From contig NZ_FPAB01000012.1 of assembly GCF_900116145.1 (NCBI RefSeq), forward strand, positions 62,001-126,000: a stretch of 64,000 bases of DNA, in the 5' to 3' direction. The first letter of the stretch is position 1; every line of letters starts with the position of its first letter. The translations under genes were made by a program, and so were the position numbers. This stretch comes from Streptomyces harbinensis. Its GTDB lineage: Bacteria > Actinomycetota > Actinomycetes > Streptomycetales > Streptomycetaceae. The notes beneath the pieces were generated by a model that was not told the DNA's origin, searched no databases, and worked only from the letters and a program-made list of their open reading frames with translations. Below, one piece after another: positions 1-8,123 of the stretch.

Positions 1-716
1 CCGCGTTCCGCCGTATCGCGGACGAGACCGGCGCGCTGCTCATGGTCGACATGGCGCACTTCGCCGGCCTGGTCGCCGCCGGGCTGCACCCCAGCCCCGT
101 CCCGTACGCCGACGTGGTGACCACGACCACGCACAAGACGCTGGGCGGCCCGCGCGGCGGGGTCATCCTCTCCCGCAAGGAACACGCCAAGAAGATCAAC
201 TCGGCGGTGTTCCCCGGGCAGCAGGGCGGCCCGCTGGAGCATGTGATCGCCGCCAAGGCCGTCGCGTTCAAGATCGCGGCGGGCGAGGAGTTCGCGGAGC
301 GGCAGCGCCGCACCGTCGAGGGCGCCCGGCTGCTCGCCGAGCGGCTGGTGCAGGCGGACGTGGCCGGCGCCGGGGTCTCCGTGCTGACCGGCGGCACCGA
401 CGTCCACCTGGTCCTGGTCGACCTGCGGGACGCCGCGCTGGACGGGCAGCAGGCCGAGGACCGGCTGCACGGCATCGGCATCACCGTCAACCGCAACGCG
501 ATCCCCAACGACCCGCGTCCGCCGATGGTGACCTCCGGGCTGCGCATCGGCACCCCGGCGCTGGCCACCCGCGGCTTCGGCGCCGACGACTTCCGCGAGG
601 TCGCCGACATCATCGCGCAGGCCCTGCTGCCCGGGTACGACGCGAGCACCGCCGAGAAGCTGGCCGCCCGGGTGAGCGCGCTGGCCGACCGGCACCCGCT
701 GTACCCCGGCCGCTGA
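1..716 (+). CDS. glyA: Serine hydroxymethyltransferase, C-terminal part (5' end outside window)
   Basis: PLP enzyme that interconverts serine and glycine while charging tetrahydrofolate with a one-carbon unit in the cytoplasm. The frame is open from the left edge; about 237 codons of a usual ~420 are present, so the N-terminal half is missing. The visible part contains the PLP-lysine signature TTTTHKTLGGPRGG (Lys in HKT) preceded by the conserved VDMAHFAGLVAAG block, and the C-terminal substrate-domain segment VNRNAIPNDPRPP. The stop TGA lies at 714-716. sdaA follows 77 bp downstream in the same direction, which places serine/glycine interconversion beside serine deamination. The family assignment is secure; which paralogue it is cannot be told from this part. 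Confidence 0.96.
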   Translation, partial: AFRRIADETGALLMVDMAHFAGLVAAGLHPSPVPYADVVTTTTHKTLGGPRGGVILSRKEHAKKINSAVFPGQQGGPLEHVIAAKAVAFKIAAGEEFAERQRRTVEGARLLAERLVQADVAGAGVSVLTGGTDVHLVLVDLRDAALDGQQAEDRLHGIGITVNRNAIPNDPRPPMVTSGLRIGTPALATRGFGADDFREVADIIAQALLPGYDASTAEKLAARVSALADRHPLYPGR

Positions 717-723
717 GCCGGGC

Positions 724-766
724 GACGGGACGGGCCGGGAGCATGCCCGGTCCGGTCCGTCCCGTC
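724..766 (+). terminator. GC-rich hairpin between glyA and sdaA (possible attenuator)
   Basis: The arm at 724-739 (GACGGGACGGGCCGGG) can pair with 746-766, with a 5-nt asymmetry in the right arm. It lies directly after the glyA stop and before the sdaA ribosome-binding site, so it may reduce read-through into sdaA. The pairing is imperfect and there is no U-tract. Confidence 0.35.
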
Positions 767-793
767 CCACCCACCCGGAAAGGAGTGGACCCC

Positions 794-2176
794 ATGGCAC
801 TGTCCGCCTTCGACCTCTTCTCGATCGGCATCGGCCCGTCCAGCTCGCACACGGTCGGCCCGATGCGGGCGGCGCGGATGTTCGCGCACCGGCTGAAGAA
901 GGAGGGCGTGCTGGCGCCCACCCACGCGGTACGGGCCGAGCTGTTCGGCTCGCTCGGCGCCACGGGGCACGGGCACGGCACCCCCAAGGCGGTCCTGCTG
1001 GGCCTGGAGGGGTACGCGCCCGACACGGTGGACGTGGCCGGCGCCGACGCCCGGGTGGCGGACATCCGCGCCGGCGGCCGGCTGCGGCTGCTGGGCGCCG
1101 ACATAGGGGACACCCACGTCATCGCCTTCGACGCGGACGAGGACCTGGTCCTGCACCGGCGGACCTCCCTGCCGTACCACGCCAACGGCATGCGGATCAC
1201 CGCCCGCGACGCCGCCGGGTCCGTCCTGCTGGAGAAGACGTACTACTCGGTGGGCGGCGGCTTCGTCGTGGACGAGGACGCGGTCGGCGCCGACCGCATC
1301 AAGCTGGACGACACCCGGCTGCGCCACCCGTTCCGCACCGGGGACGAACTGCTGCGGCTCACCCGCGACACCGGCCTGTCGGTGTCCGCGCTGATGCTGG
1401 AGAACGAGCGGGCGTGGCGCGAGGAGGCCACCGTCCGCGCCGATCTGCTGCGCATCTGGGACGTGATGGACGCCTGCGTGACGCGCGGCCTGACCCAGGA
1501 GGGCATCCTCCCCGGCGGCCTCAAGGTCCGCCGCCGGGCGGCGAGCGCGGCGCGCAAGCTGCGCGGCGAGGGGGCGCGGGCGGAAGCCGCCATGGAGTGG
1601 GTGACGCTGTACGCGATGGCCGTCAACGAGGAGAACGCGGCGGGCGGCCGGGTGGTGACCGCCCCCACCAACGGCGCGGCCGGCATCATCCCGGCGGTGC
1701 TGCGCTACTACCTGGACTTCGTGCCCGGCGCGGACGAGGACGGCGTAGTGCGCTTCCTGCTGGCGGCGAGCGCGATCGGCATGCTGTTCAAGGAGAACGC
1801 CTCGATCTCGGGCGCCGAGGTCGGCTGCCAGGGCGAGGTCGGCTCGGCCTGCTCGATGGCGGCGGGCGGCCTCGCGGAGGTGCTGGGCGGCACCCCGGAG
1901 CAGGTGGAGAACGCGGCGGAGATCGGCATCGAGCACAACCTGGGCCTGACCTGCGACCCGGTGGGCGGCCTGGTGCAGATCCCGTGCATCGAACGCAACG
2001 GCATGGCGGCGGTCAAGGCCATCACGGCGGCCCGGATGGCGCTGCGGGGGGACGGGCGGCACCACGTCTCGCTGGACAAGGCGATCAAGACGATGAAGGA
2101 GACGGGGGCCGACATGAGCGTCAAATACAAGGAGACGGCACGCGGCGGCCTCGCGGTGAACATCATCGAGTGCTAG
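794..2176 (+). CDS. sdaA: L-serine ammonia-lyase (L-serine dehydratase), iron-sulfur type
   Basis: Converts L-serine to pyruvate and ammonia. The 460-residue protein is the single-chain form: an N-terminal beta domain starting SAFDLFSIGIGPSSSHTVGP and a C-terminal alpha domain with the cysteines expected to ligate the 4Fe-4S cluster (EVGCQGEVGSACSM, LTCDPVGGLVQIPC). The ATG at 794 is preferred because GGAAAGGAGTGG stands at a normal distance upstream and the family N-terminus begins there; the in-frame codons back to 743 look untranslated. It runs convergently into the XRE/NB-ARC regulator, and the two 3' ends overlap by 14 bp. Confidence 0.96.
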   Translation: MALSAFDLFSIGIGPSSSHTVGPMRAARMFAHRLKKEGVLAPTHAVRAELFGSLGATGHGHGTPKAVLLGLEGYAPDTVDVAGADARVADIRAGGRLRLLGADIGDTHVIAFDADEDLVLHRRTSLPYHANGMRITARDAAGSVLLEKTYYSVGGGFVVDEDAVGADRIKLDDTRLRHPFRTGDELLRLTRDTGLSVSALMLENERAWREEATVRADLLRIWDVMDACVTRGLTQEGILPGGLKVRRRAASAARKLRGEGARAEAAMEWVTLYAMAVNEENAAGGRVVTAPTNGAAGIIPAVLRYYLDFVPGADEDGVVRFLLAASAIGMLFKENASISGAEVGCQGEVGSACSMAAGGLAEVLGGTPEQVENAAEIGIEHNLGLTCDPVGGLVQIPCIERNGMAAVKAITAARMALRGDGRHHVSLDKAIKTMKETGADMSVKYKETARGGLAVNIIEC

Positions 2177-3425
2177 GGCCCGTCCGCTGGAGGCCGCCGG
2201 GCGCCGGGCGGAGCGGGCGGGAGGCGTCCATCTCGTCGGAGAAGGCCGCGGTGAGCCGGTCGAGGCGGTAGGTGCCGGGCGCGGTCCGGTGCAGCAGATG
2301 GACCTCCGCCAGCGCGTCCAGCAGGACGTGCGCCTCGTGCACCCCGGTACCGAGCAGGCCGGCCGCGGTCGCCGGCGAGACCGTCTCGCAGCCGCCGGCC
2401 GCCAGGCGTCGCAGCGCCTGCGCCGCGGCGGGCGGCACCGTGCGGTAGGACCACGACAGAACCGTACGCAGGGTGGTCGCCTCGTCCGCCCCGCCGCCGG
2501 GGCCGTCGAACGGCGAGCGGTGCCACCCGGCGATGTCCTGGGCGGCGACCCGCAGGGCCAGCGGCACACAGCCGCAGGAGTGCGCGATGTCCGGTGCGGC
2601 CGACCGGTCGAAACCCGGTCCGGCAACGGCCTCGAGCAGCCGTAACGCCTCGTCCTCGGCCATCGGTGGCACCGTGACCCGCTCCGCGCCGTCCCGGACG
2701 ACCAGCCCGGAGAGCCGGTCCCGGCTCGTCACCACCACATGGCAGCCGCCGGCTGCCGGCAGCAGCGGCCTGACCTGGCCCGCGCCGGCCGCGTTGTCCA
2801 GCACGACCAGCGCCCGCTTACCGGTCATCAGGCTGCGGTACCGGGCCGCGAGGTGTTCCGCGGGGACGTCCGTGCCCGCCTGCGCGCCCAGCGATGCCAT
2901 GAAGTGCCGCAGGACATCGCTTACCTCGGCCGGCCGACCGGGCCCGAAACCGCCCAGATCGGCGAACAGGACGCCGTCGGGGAAGCGCCGGGCCACGCCG
3001 TGGGCCCAGTGCAGCGCCGTGGTGGTCTTGCCGATGCCCGCCGGTCCGTCGACCACGACCACGGTGCACTGCGCCGCGTCCCGGCGCGTACCCGCCGCTT
3101 GGAGCGTACGGTCCAGCGCGGCCACGGTCTCCGCCCGCCCGACGAAGCCGGGTGCCGTCCTGGGCAGCTGGTTGAGCGAGGGGCCGCGGCGGCCGGGCCT
3201 GCCGGCGTCGACGAGACCGCTCAGCCTGCCGCCGGTGCGCAGGGCCTCGTCGCACCGCCGGGCCAGCATGTCGGTCGGCGCCTTGCCTCCGGTCTCCACC
3301 CGGCTGAGGTGGCTCTTGCTGTAGTTGACGAGCAGGGCCAGCTGTCCGAGGGAGAGCTGCTGGTCACGTCGTGCGGCCCTGAGGGCCGGCCCGAACGACC
3401 GCGGGGGGCTCGTATCGATCTCCAT
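2163..3425 (-). CDS. XRE-family HTH regulator with NB-ARC-type NTPase domain (TTA codon)
   Basis: 420-residue STAND-like regulator. Residues ~10-65 form an XRE helix-turn-helix (DQQLSLGQLALLVNYSKSHL), followed by an ATPase domain with Walker A GPAGIGKTTT around residue 130 and Walker B-like RALVVLDNA. The protein ends soon after the winged-helix-like part, without the TPR tail seen in many relatives. The codon for Leu261 (2643-2645, in EALRLL) is TTA, very rare in Streptomyces and read only by the bldA tRNA, so translation probably depends on development. It is the first gene of the accessory region next to sdaA and may act as a pathway-level switch, but no target is shown by the sequence. 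Confidence 0.85.
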   Translation of the reverse strand: MEIDTSPPRSFGPALRAARRDQQLSLGQLALLVNYSKSHLSRVETGGKAPTDMLARRCDEALRTGGRLSGLVDAGRPGRRGPSLNQLPRTAPGFVGRAETVAALDRTLQAAGTRRDAAQCTVVVVDGPAGIGKTTTALHWAHGVARRFPDGVLFADLGGFGPGRPAEVSDVLRHFMASLGAQAGTDVPAEHLAARYRSLMTGKRALVVLDNAAGAGQVRPLLPAAGGCHVVVTSRDRLSGLVVRDGAERVTVPPMAEDEALRLLEAVAGPGFDRSAAPDIAHSCGCVPLALRVAAQDIAGWHRSPFDGPGGGADEATTLRTVLSWSYRTVPPAAAQALRRLAAGGCETVSPATAAGLLGTGVHEAHVLLDALAEVHLLHRTAPGTYRLDRLTAAFSDEMDASRPLRPAPGGLQRTGPSTR

Positions 3426-3537
3426 GCGCGACTGCTCCGGTTTCCTGTGGTCGGCTGGTCTCCCCTGCGCGGGTCGTCCGGAACGGACCGCGCGGCACTC
3501 CCCCGATCGTCATGAACACCCGTGGGTCCGGCCCGCG

Positions 3538-4059
3538 CTACACGGGCTGGGTCCATTCACCGGGCAGCAGGGGCGGCAGGCCGAGACGGTCGACCGTGTC
3601 GGTCCAGCCGCGCACCAGCCTGAGCCCGCCGAACATCCCCTGGGGGGAACGCAGCTCGGGCAGCCGCTCGCCGGGGCCGTGCCCGTCCTGCACCGCCCTC
3701 GTCCACGTCTCCAGCCGGGTCAGCCACGGGCCGGCCGCCGAGGGGTCGGCCGCGAGCCCGTTCGCCTCGCGCAGCAGCTCGTAGCCTTCCGTCCTGAGCT
3801 GCTCCGGCGCACAGGTGACCGGGTCGAAGGCGCCGCCGTTCTCCAGCCAGTACGGCTCTCCGCCCCGCTCCAGACCGCTCACCTGGAGGCCGGCCAGCAC
3901 CAGCTGACGGGTCTGTGCGGCCACCATCCGCCACTGGCCGGCGCGTACGCCGCCGCCGATGTCCTCCAGCGCTCCCTGGATGACCAGCAGCGTGATCACG
4001 GAACCGTGGCCGACCCGGGAGACATAGGACTGCAATCCACTCGTGCTTCGGACGTTCAC
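3538..4059 (-). CDS. Hypothetical protein, mostly helical, companion of a nucleotidyltransferase gene
   Basis: 173 residues, no family recognised. The GTG at 4059 is chosen because GAGG stands a few bases upstream and upstream codons lack coding character. The N-terminal ~70 residues look helical and amphipathic (VITLLVIQGALEDIGGGVRAG); the middle is rich in Leu, Arg and Trp and the end is Pro-rich (LPPLLPGEW). No signal peptide or clear transmembrane helix. It lies 86 bp downstream of the nucleotidyltransferase on the same strand, so the two are probably cotranscribed, and a role as a substrate-binding or regulatory partner of that enzyme is possible. This is inference from position only. 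Confidence 0.6.
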   Translation of the reverse strand: MNVRSTSGLQSYVSRVGHGSVITLLVIQGALEDIGGGVRAGQWRMVAAQTRQLVLAGLQVSGLERGGEPYWLENGGAFDPVTCAPEQLRTEGYELLREANGLAADPSAAGPWLTRLETWTRAVQDGHGPGERLPELRSPQGMFGGLRLVRGWTDTVDRLGLPPLLPGEWTQPV

Positions 4060-4145
4060 AGAACACCTCGGAATCCGTCGGGACAGATGATGAAGGGACG
4101 CCGGCTCGCGCCGTCCGGTCTCCCGCGGGCACCGGGAGACCCCGG

Positions 4146-5138
4146 TCAGGCCGCCCGTTGCACGCCGAGCCAGAGCATGTCCTCGCAGAACAGCGCCTCG
4201 ACGTCGGGGTCCCACGGCTCCGACAGCGAGTAGGTCCAGGTGCCGGGCTCGGCGGCCTCGCTCTTCTGCGGGACCACCGCCGCCCGCAGCCCCCACCGGG
4301 ACACCAGGCGTTCCTGGCCGAAGGACTCCCAGGAGGTCCCGGTGGCCGGCCGCAGGCACAGCCGCCAGGAGCCGGTGTCGGCCTCGCCGAGGTAGGCGGG
4401 GAGCGCGTCCGTCACGCGTGCCAGGTAGGCGGGTACCTCGGCGGCGGACAGCGGCGGGACGATCGCCTGCTCGTACGCCGCCAGCGCCTTCCGGTCCCCC
4501 AGGCGTTCCAGCTTCTCCCCCAGCCACTTCCCCTTGAAGTACGGTTCCCCGCGGACCGCGGCGTGCCGTTCGAGTGCCGCCAGGAGCGCCTCGCCGGCCC
4601 GGATCCCGGCCACCAGCGGCTTGTGGGCGAGCAGCGCCCCGGCCGCCGCGTGCAGGCGGTACGCCTCCACCGTGTGCCAGTCGGCGATCCACTCGCCCGC
4701 CTCGGCCTCCAGGCGCCGCTGCCAGGCCGGCCACGGCCCCGTACCGGACAGCGGGAGGCCGAGACCGTACCGGGTGACGACATCGATCGCCTTGCGCCGC
4801 GTCCCGATGTCGCCCGGCCCCACCTCTTCCGGGGGCCAGCTGCTCGCCGTCATCTCCCGGTGCCGGTCCGTCAGCTGCCGCGCGCCACAGGTGATCCCGT
4901 CGACGCGCGCGCCGTTCGGATAGGACATCAGCGGCAGTGTGCTGGCCACGTCGTCCTCCACCACGGCGTAGATGTCCAGGTCGCTGGTGTCGTTGCCGAA
5001 TCCGGCGATGACCGATCCGGCGGCGACGATCAGCAGCGGCTCACCGAACGTGGTGTCCACCTGATCGAGTATCTGTCGCTCCGTGAGCCCAAAGCGTTCG
5101 ATGTAGCGCTGGAATCTGCCGCGCCTCGGATCGTTCAT
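4146..5138 (-). CDS. Nucleotidyltransferase-domain protein (aminoglycoside-NTase-like fold)
   Basis: 330 residues. Residues ~25-60 carry the polymerase-beta-type motif AAGSVIAGFGNDTSDLDIYAV: the G-S pair followed by D-x-D that binds metal and NTP. The rest is helical, as in stand-alone NTases that adenylylate or nucleotidylylate a small molecule or protein. The start MNDPRRGRFQRYIERFGLT fits. It precedes the small helical protein at 3538-4059 on the same strand and follows the SDR/SRPBCC/acyl-CoA-dehydrogenase group by 85 bp, so it could modify the pathway product (resistance or tailoring) or form part of a toxin-antitoxin-like pair. The substrate cannot be read from the sequence. Confidence 0.75.
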   Translation of the reverse strand: MNDPRRGRFQRYIERFGLTERQILDQVDTTFGEPLLIVAAGSVIAGFGNDTSDLDIYAVVEDDVASTLPLMSYPNGARVDGITCGARQLTDRHREMTASSWPPEEVGPGDIGTRRKAIDVVTRYGLGLPLSGTGPWPAWQRRLEAEAGEWIADWHTVEAYRLHAAAGALLAHKPLVAGIRAGEALLAALERHAAVRGEPYFKGKWLGEKLERLGDRKALAAYEQAIVPPLSAAEVPAYLARVTDALPAYLGEADTGSWRLCLRPATGTSWESFGQERLVSRWGLRAAVVPQKSEAAEPGTWTYSLSEPWDPDVEALFCEDMLWLGVQRAA

Positions 5139-5223
5139 CGGGCCGCCCCCTTTTCCTGCGGTGCGTGGCTGAGCATGGTGTCGGTTACGGATCGTCCGGG
5201 CCCCGTTGGGTCCACCGGCCGCC

Positions 5224-6240
5224 TCAGGCCCGCCAGGGGCGCGGCACCCGGCGGGCCGAGGTCGCGTGGGTCTGCGCCCAGCGCCGGATCGACCGGTACA
5301 GCACCTCCCGTGTCGGCGGCACCCGGACGGTGACGTCGAAGGGGTCGGTCACCGACAGGTAGCCCTGGTAGGCGCGGAACGCGGTCACCCTCAGCAACTG
5401 GACCCGGTCCAGGTACTCCTCCGCGAACGGCAGGTAGAACCGGTTCCACTGCTGGGGTGTCACATGGGGCAGCGGGTCCAGCTGGGGCACCCCGTGCTCG
5501 GCGCGCCACGTGTTCAGGGCCTTGAGGACCGTGTCGAAGGCGTCGCCGACCCGCTGGGCGCCGTCGCCCCGGCCGAGAACGGACAGCCGGTGCCCGTCCG
5601 GCGGGCCGCCGTCGAGCAGCTGGACGACGTGGGTGGCGACATCGTCGCTGCTGACGATGTCCAGCAGGCCCTTCTCCTCCACGACGAGCGCGGGCACGGC
5701 GCCGTTGCACATCGCGGCGGGCAGCCAGAAGAAGCCGCTGTAGCGGTCGAGATGGCCGTCCGCCCTGGCGCCCATGACGATGGGGAAGCGGACGATGTCG
5801 GCGTGGCCCCGCTCGGCGTGGACCAGCCGCTCGGCGGTCGCCTTGGACCACTCGTAGGAGTTCCGGTAGGCGTCGCGCGCGGGTGAGGAGACGTCGCCCT
5901 CCAGGCCCGTGGCGAAGGACGAGGAGAGATGGACCAGGTGGGTGTTCCGGCCGGCCAGGGAGAGCACCGCCCGCAAGGGGCGGACGTTGGCGTCCTCGGC
6001 CTCCGCGTCCGGCAGGTTGAAGCGGGTGTCGGCCACGCAGTGGACCACGGCGTCCCAGGGGCGGCGCAGTTCCGCCGGCGGCTCCTCCTCGCCCATGCGC
6101 CACACGGAGTGGTCCCGGCCCGGCACACCGCCCCGGCTGACACCGTGCGCTGGGCGGCCTGCCGCGTTCAGCGCACGGAGGACGGCGCTGCCGACGGCGC
6201 CGGTGGCGCCGGTGACCAGGGTGCGGGCGGGCCCGGTCAC
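5224..6240 (-). CDS. NAD(P)-dependent SDR, extended/thioester-reductase-like
   Basis: 338 residues with an N-terminal Rossmann motif TGATGAVGSAVLRALNAAG and the extended-SDR active site YEWSKATAE (Tyr-x-x-x-Lys), preceded by the Ser-rich strand HLSSSFATG. The family includes NDP-sugar epimerases, dihydroflavonol reductases and reductases that release acyl thioesters; the long C-terminal substrate domain (~130 residues) is compatible with a reductase. The GTG start at 6240 overlaps the stop of the SRPBCC gene as GTGA, so the two are translationally coupled and probably act on the same intermediate. No carrier protein or PKS/NRPS lies nearby, so the substrate is unknown. Confidence 0.82.
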   Translation of the reverse strand: MTGPARTLVTGATGAVGSAVLRALNAAGRPAHGVSRGGVPGRDHSVWRMGEEEPPAELRRPWDAVVHCVADTRFNLPDAEAEDANVRPLRAVLSLAGRNTHLVHLSSSFATGLEGDVSSPARDAYRNSYEWSKATAERLVHAERGHADIVRFPIVMGARADGHLDRYSGFFWLPAAMCNGAVPALVVEEKGLLDIVSSDDVATHVVQLLDGGPPDGHRLSVLGRGDGAQRVGDAFDTVLKALNTWRAEHGVPQLDPLPHVTPQQWNRFYLPFAEEYLDRVQLLRVTAFRAYQGYLSVTDPFDVTVRVPPTREVLYRSIRRWAQTHATSARRVPRPWRA

Positions 6241-6683
6241 GAGAGCGCCGTGATGCGCCGCTCGATCGCCTGGAGCATGTGCTCGGCGTTCTCGCGCAGC
6301 GCCTTGGTGGCGACCGGGTTGAGCATGTCCGCGAGCAGCGGAATACCGATCTCGAACTCCACCGAGAAGGTGACCACCGAGGTGTCGTCCTCGGCGCGGT
6401 CGACGCGCCAGTAGCCGGTGAACACGTCGAGATCGCCGGAGATCTGGTCGAAGGACATGACCCGGGAGTCGTGGTCGAGGGTGTCCACCTCGACCCACTC
6501 CAGGACGGAGCCCTTGAGCAGGACGGACCACTCGCTGGTACGGGTCCCGCTCGCGGTCTCCCCGATCACGGTGACCGATTCGACATTCTCCATGTAGCCG
6601 GCGTAGTCCTCCAGGCGGGTGACGGCCGTCCAGGCCTCGGCGGCTGGTGCCTTGATCGGCAGATTGACCTCGACATGCGGCAT
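6237..6683 (-). CDS. SRPBCC (START-like/polyketide cyclase) family protein
   Basis: 148 residues with the typical beginning of SRPBCC domains (PHVEVNLPIKAPAAEAWTAV) and the beta-rich body and long C-terminal helix expected of the helix-grip fold (LNPVATKALRENAEHMLQAIERRI). Members act as aromatases/cyclases in polyketide pathways, as lipid- or quinone-binding chaperones (COQ10-like), or as small-molecule binding modules. The gene sits between the acyl-CoA-dehydrogenase-like gene and the SDR and is coupled to the latter. Without a PKS in view, a cyclase role is only one option. The start ATG lies 65 bp after the preceding gene. Confidence 0.82.
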   Translation of the reverse strand: MPHVEVNLPIKAPAAEAWTAVTRLEDYAGYMENVESVTVIGETASGTRTSEWSVLLKGSVLEWVEVDTLDHDSRVMSFDQISGDLDVFTGYWRVDRAEDDTSVVTFSVEFEIGIPLLADMLNPVATKALRENAEHMLQAIERRITALS

Positions 6684-6748
6684 GGTGGGGTGCCTCCTCG
6701 GTTGGTCCTGTGCAGGGTGGGCGCGGTGCCCCGCGGACGGGGGCGGGG

Positions 6749-7918
6749 TCAGCCGGCCGGGTCGAAGGTGAGGGCGCGCCCCGTGCAGAAACTGCCGACG
6801 ACCTCGTCGCAGACCAGGAGGGACGGCGGGTGGTGGTGGGCGGCCAGCGAGTCGAGGGCGAGCCCGGCCGCTTCCTGTCCGCGGCCGTAGAGGCGGCTGC
6901 CGACGACCGGGGTGACGGCGGCCAGTACCCGGTCACGGGTGTCGCTGAGGGTGGCGCGCAGGCCCACCGCACAGGCCATGGCCGCCTCCCCGGCGAGCGC
7001 GCCGGTGTCGATGTCCGCGGCGAGCTGGCGGCAGGCGCCGCCGAGGGTCAGCAGTTCGCGGGCGGCCCGCCCGAGCAGGGCGGTGCGCGGGCCGAAGCGC
7101 TGCGACGCCGTCACTCCCCGACAGGCCGCGTCCAGCAGGCCGCTGAGCACACCGTGGTAGGTGGCGGTCAGCAGGACCGAGAACCAGGCCATGCCGGCGG
7201 TGACGTTCTCGTCGATGACGTCGGCGGGGCCGCGGTGGAAGACGAGCCGGTCATCGACCTCGACGTCCCGCAGGACCAGCCGGGCGGTGTCGGACTCCCG
7301 CATGCCGAGCGAGGGCCACTCTCCCTCGGCCCCCAGTCCCGGCGCGTTGCTCGGGATCAGGGCGAGGATGGTCTCATCGGTGCCGGTGACGCGGGCCGTC
7401 AGGCACACCAGGGTGGCGGTGGTGGCCAGCGAGCAGGGGTACTTGACGCCGCTGACGCGGTAGCCCTTCCCGGTCGGGACGGCCTCGGAGCGGCTGGTCA
7501 TGAAGTTGGGGCTGCCGCCCGGCTCGGCGAACGCGGACGCCACGAGGGCGCCCGAGGCCGCGATGCCCTCCAGCAGCATCCAGGTGGTGTCACGGTGCCG
7601 CTTCCAGTAGTCGACCATCAGGCCGACCGTAAAGGCGTGCATGTTCAGGGCGACGGCGGCGGAGGGATCGACCCGGCCGAGGGCGCGCTGCGCCCCGGCC
7701 ATCTCGGTCAGGCCGGCGCCCGCGCCGCCGAGTTCCTCGGCGATCGGCAGCGCGGCGTAGCCGCCCGCGGCGAGGTCCCGGATGCGTTCCGCTCCGGTGG
7801 CGCCCTCACGCGGTCGCGCCGGTGTCCAGGCCGTGCTCCAGCCGGCGTCCAGCAGCGCCCGGTGCGGCGCTGCGCCGTACCCGGGGTTTCCTGTCGCGTC
7901 TTCGGCAGCCGTGCCCAT
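6749..7918 (-). CDS. Acyl-CoA dehydrogenase family flavoprotein
   Basis: 389 residues, the usual length. It shows the N-terminal helical domain (YAALPIAEELGGAGAGLTEMAGAQRALGR), the beta-domain flavin segment ASAFAEPGGSPNFM and the middle-domain strand VSGVKYPCSLATTA. The typical R-x-F-G segment (SQRFGPRT) begins the C-terminal helices. The usual catalytic Glu of fatty-acyl enzymes cannot be placed with certainty, so it could be a dehydrogenase, an oxidase or a flavin monooxygenase of the same fold. ATG 7918 has a strong GAAGGGAGAACC upstream, although the frame stays open to 8167. It is the first gene downstream of a regulated leftward promoter at 7990-8043. Confidence 0.85.
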   Translation of the reverse strand: MGTAAEDATGNPGYGAAPHRALLDAGWSTAWTPARPREGATGAERIRDLAAGGYAALPIAEELGGAGAGLTEMAGAQRALGRVDPSAAVALNMHAFTVGLMVDYWKRHRDTTWMLLEGIAASGALVASAFAEPGGSPNFMTSRSEAVPTGKGYRVSGVKYPCSLATTATLVCLTARVTGTDETILALIPSNAPGLGAEGEWPSLGMRESDTARLVLRDVEVDDRLVFHRGPADVIDENVTAGMAWFSVLLTATYHGVLSGLLDAACRGVTASQRFGPRTALLGRAARELLTLGGACRQLAADIDTGALAGEAAMACAVGLRATLSDTRDRVLAAVTPVVGSRLYGRGQEAAGLALDSLAAHHHPPSLLVCDEVVGSFCTGRALTFDPAG

Positions 7919-7989
7919 GGTTCTCCCTTCGCCGGTCACGGGAGCGGCCGGCCCGGTGTTCGGTGTGCTCGGCGCGGTGTGACGGACCG

Positions 7990-8043
7990 ACTCTAGGCAG
8001 CGGGGGCACGGTGGTTCAGGGAGTGTTCCTTTGTGCGGAACAC
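7990..8043 (-). promoter_or_regulatory. Composite leftward promoter/operator, copy 1
   Basis: Read on the minus strand: GTGTTCC (8043-8037), 7 nt, GGAAC (8029-8025), 6 nt, TGAACC as -35 (8018-8013), 17 nt, TAGAGT as -10 (7995-7990). The predicted transcript would start about 65 nt before the acyl-CoA dehydrogenase start codon. The same arrangement with identical spacing recurs at 10008-10061. An inverted repeat just upstream of a weak -35 box is the classical position for an activator. Confidence 0.6.
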
Positions 8044-8123
8044 GAGATCGCGCGGGCTCCGGGCGGGGCCGGGCGAGCGGTGGGCGGGCACCCCCGGGCG
8101 CGCCGGATCCGGCCGCCTGCCGC

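Noticed and set aside
743..793. Upstream start for sdaA at 743
   Set aside because: The added residues lie in the glyA-sdaA hairpin and before the AAGGAG ribosome-binding site; the family N-terminus begins at ATG 794.
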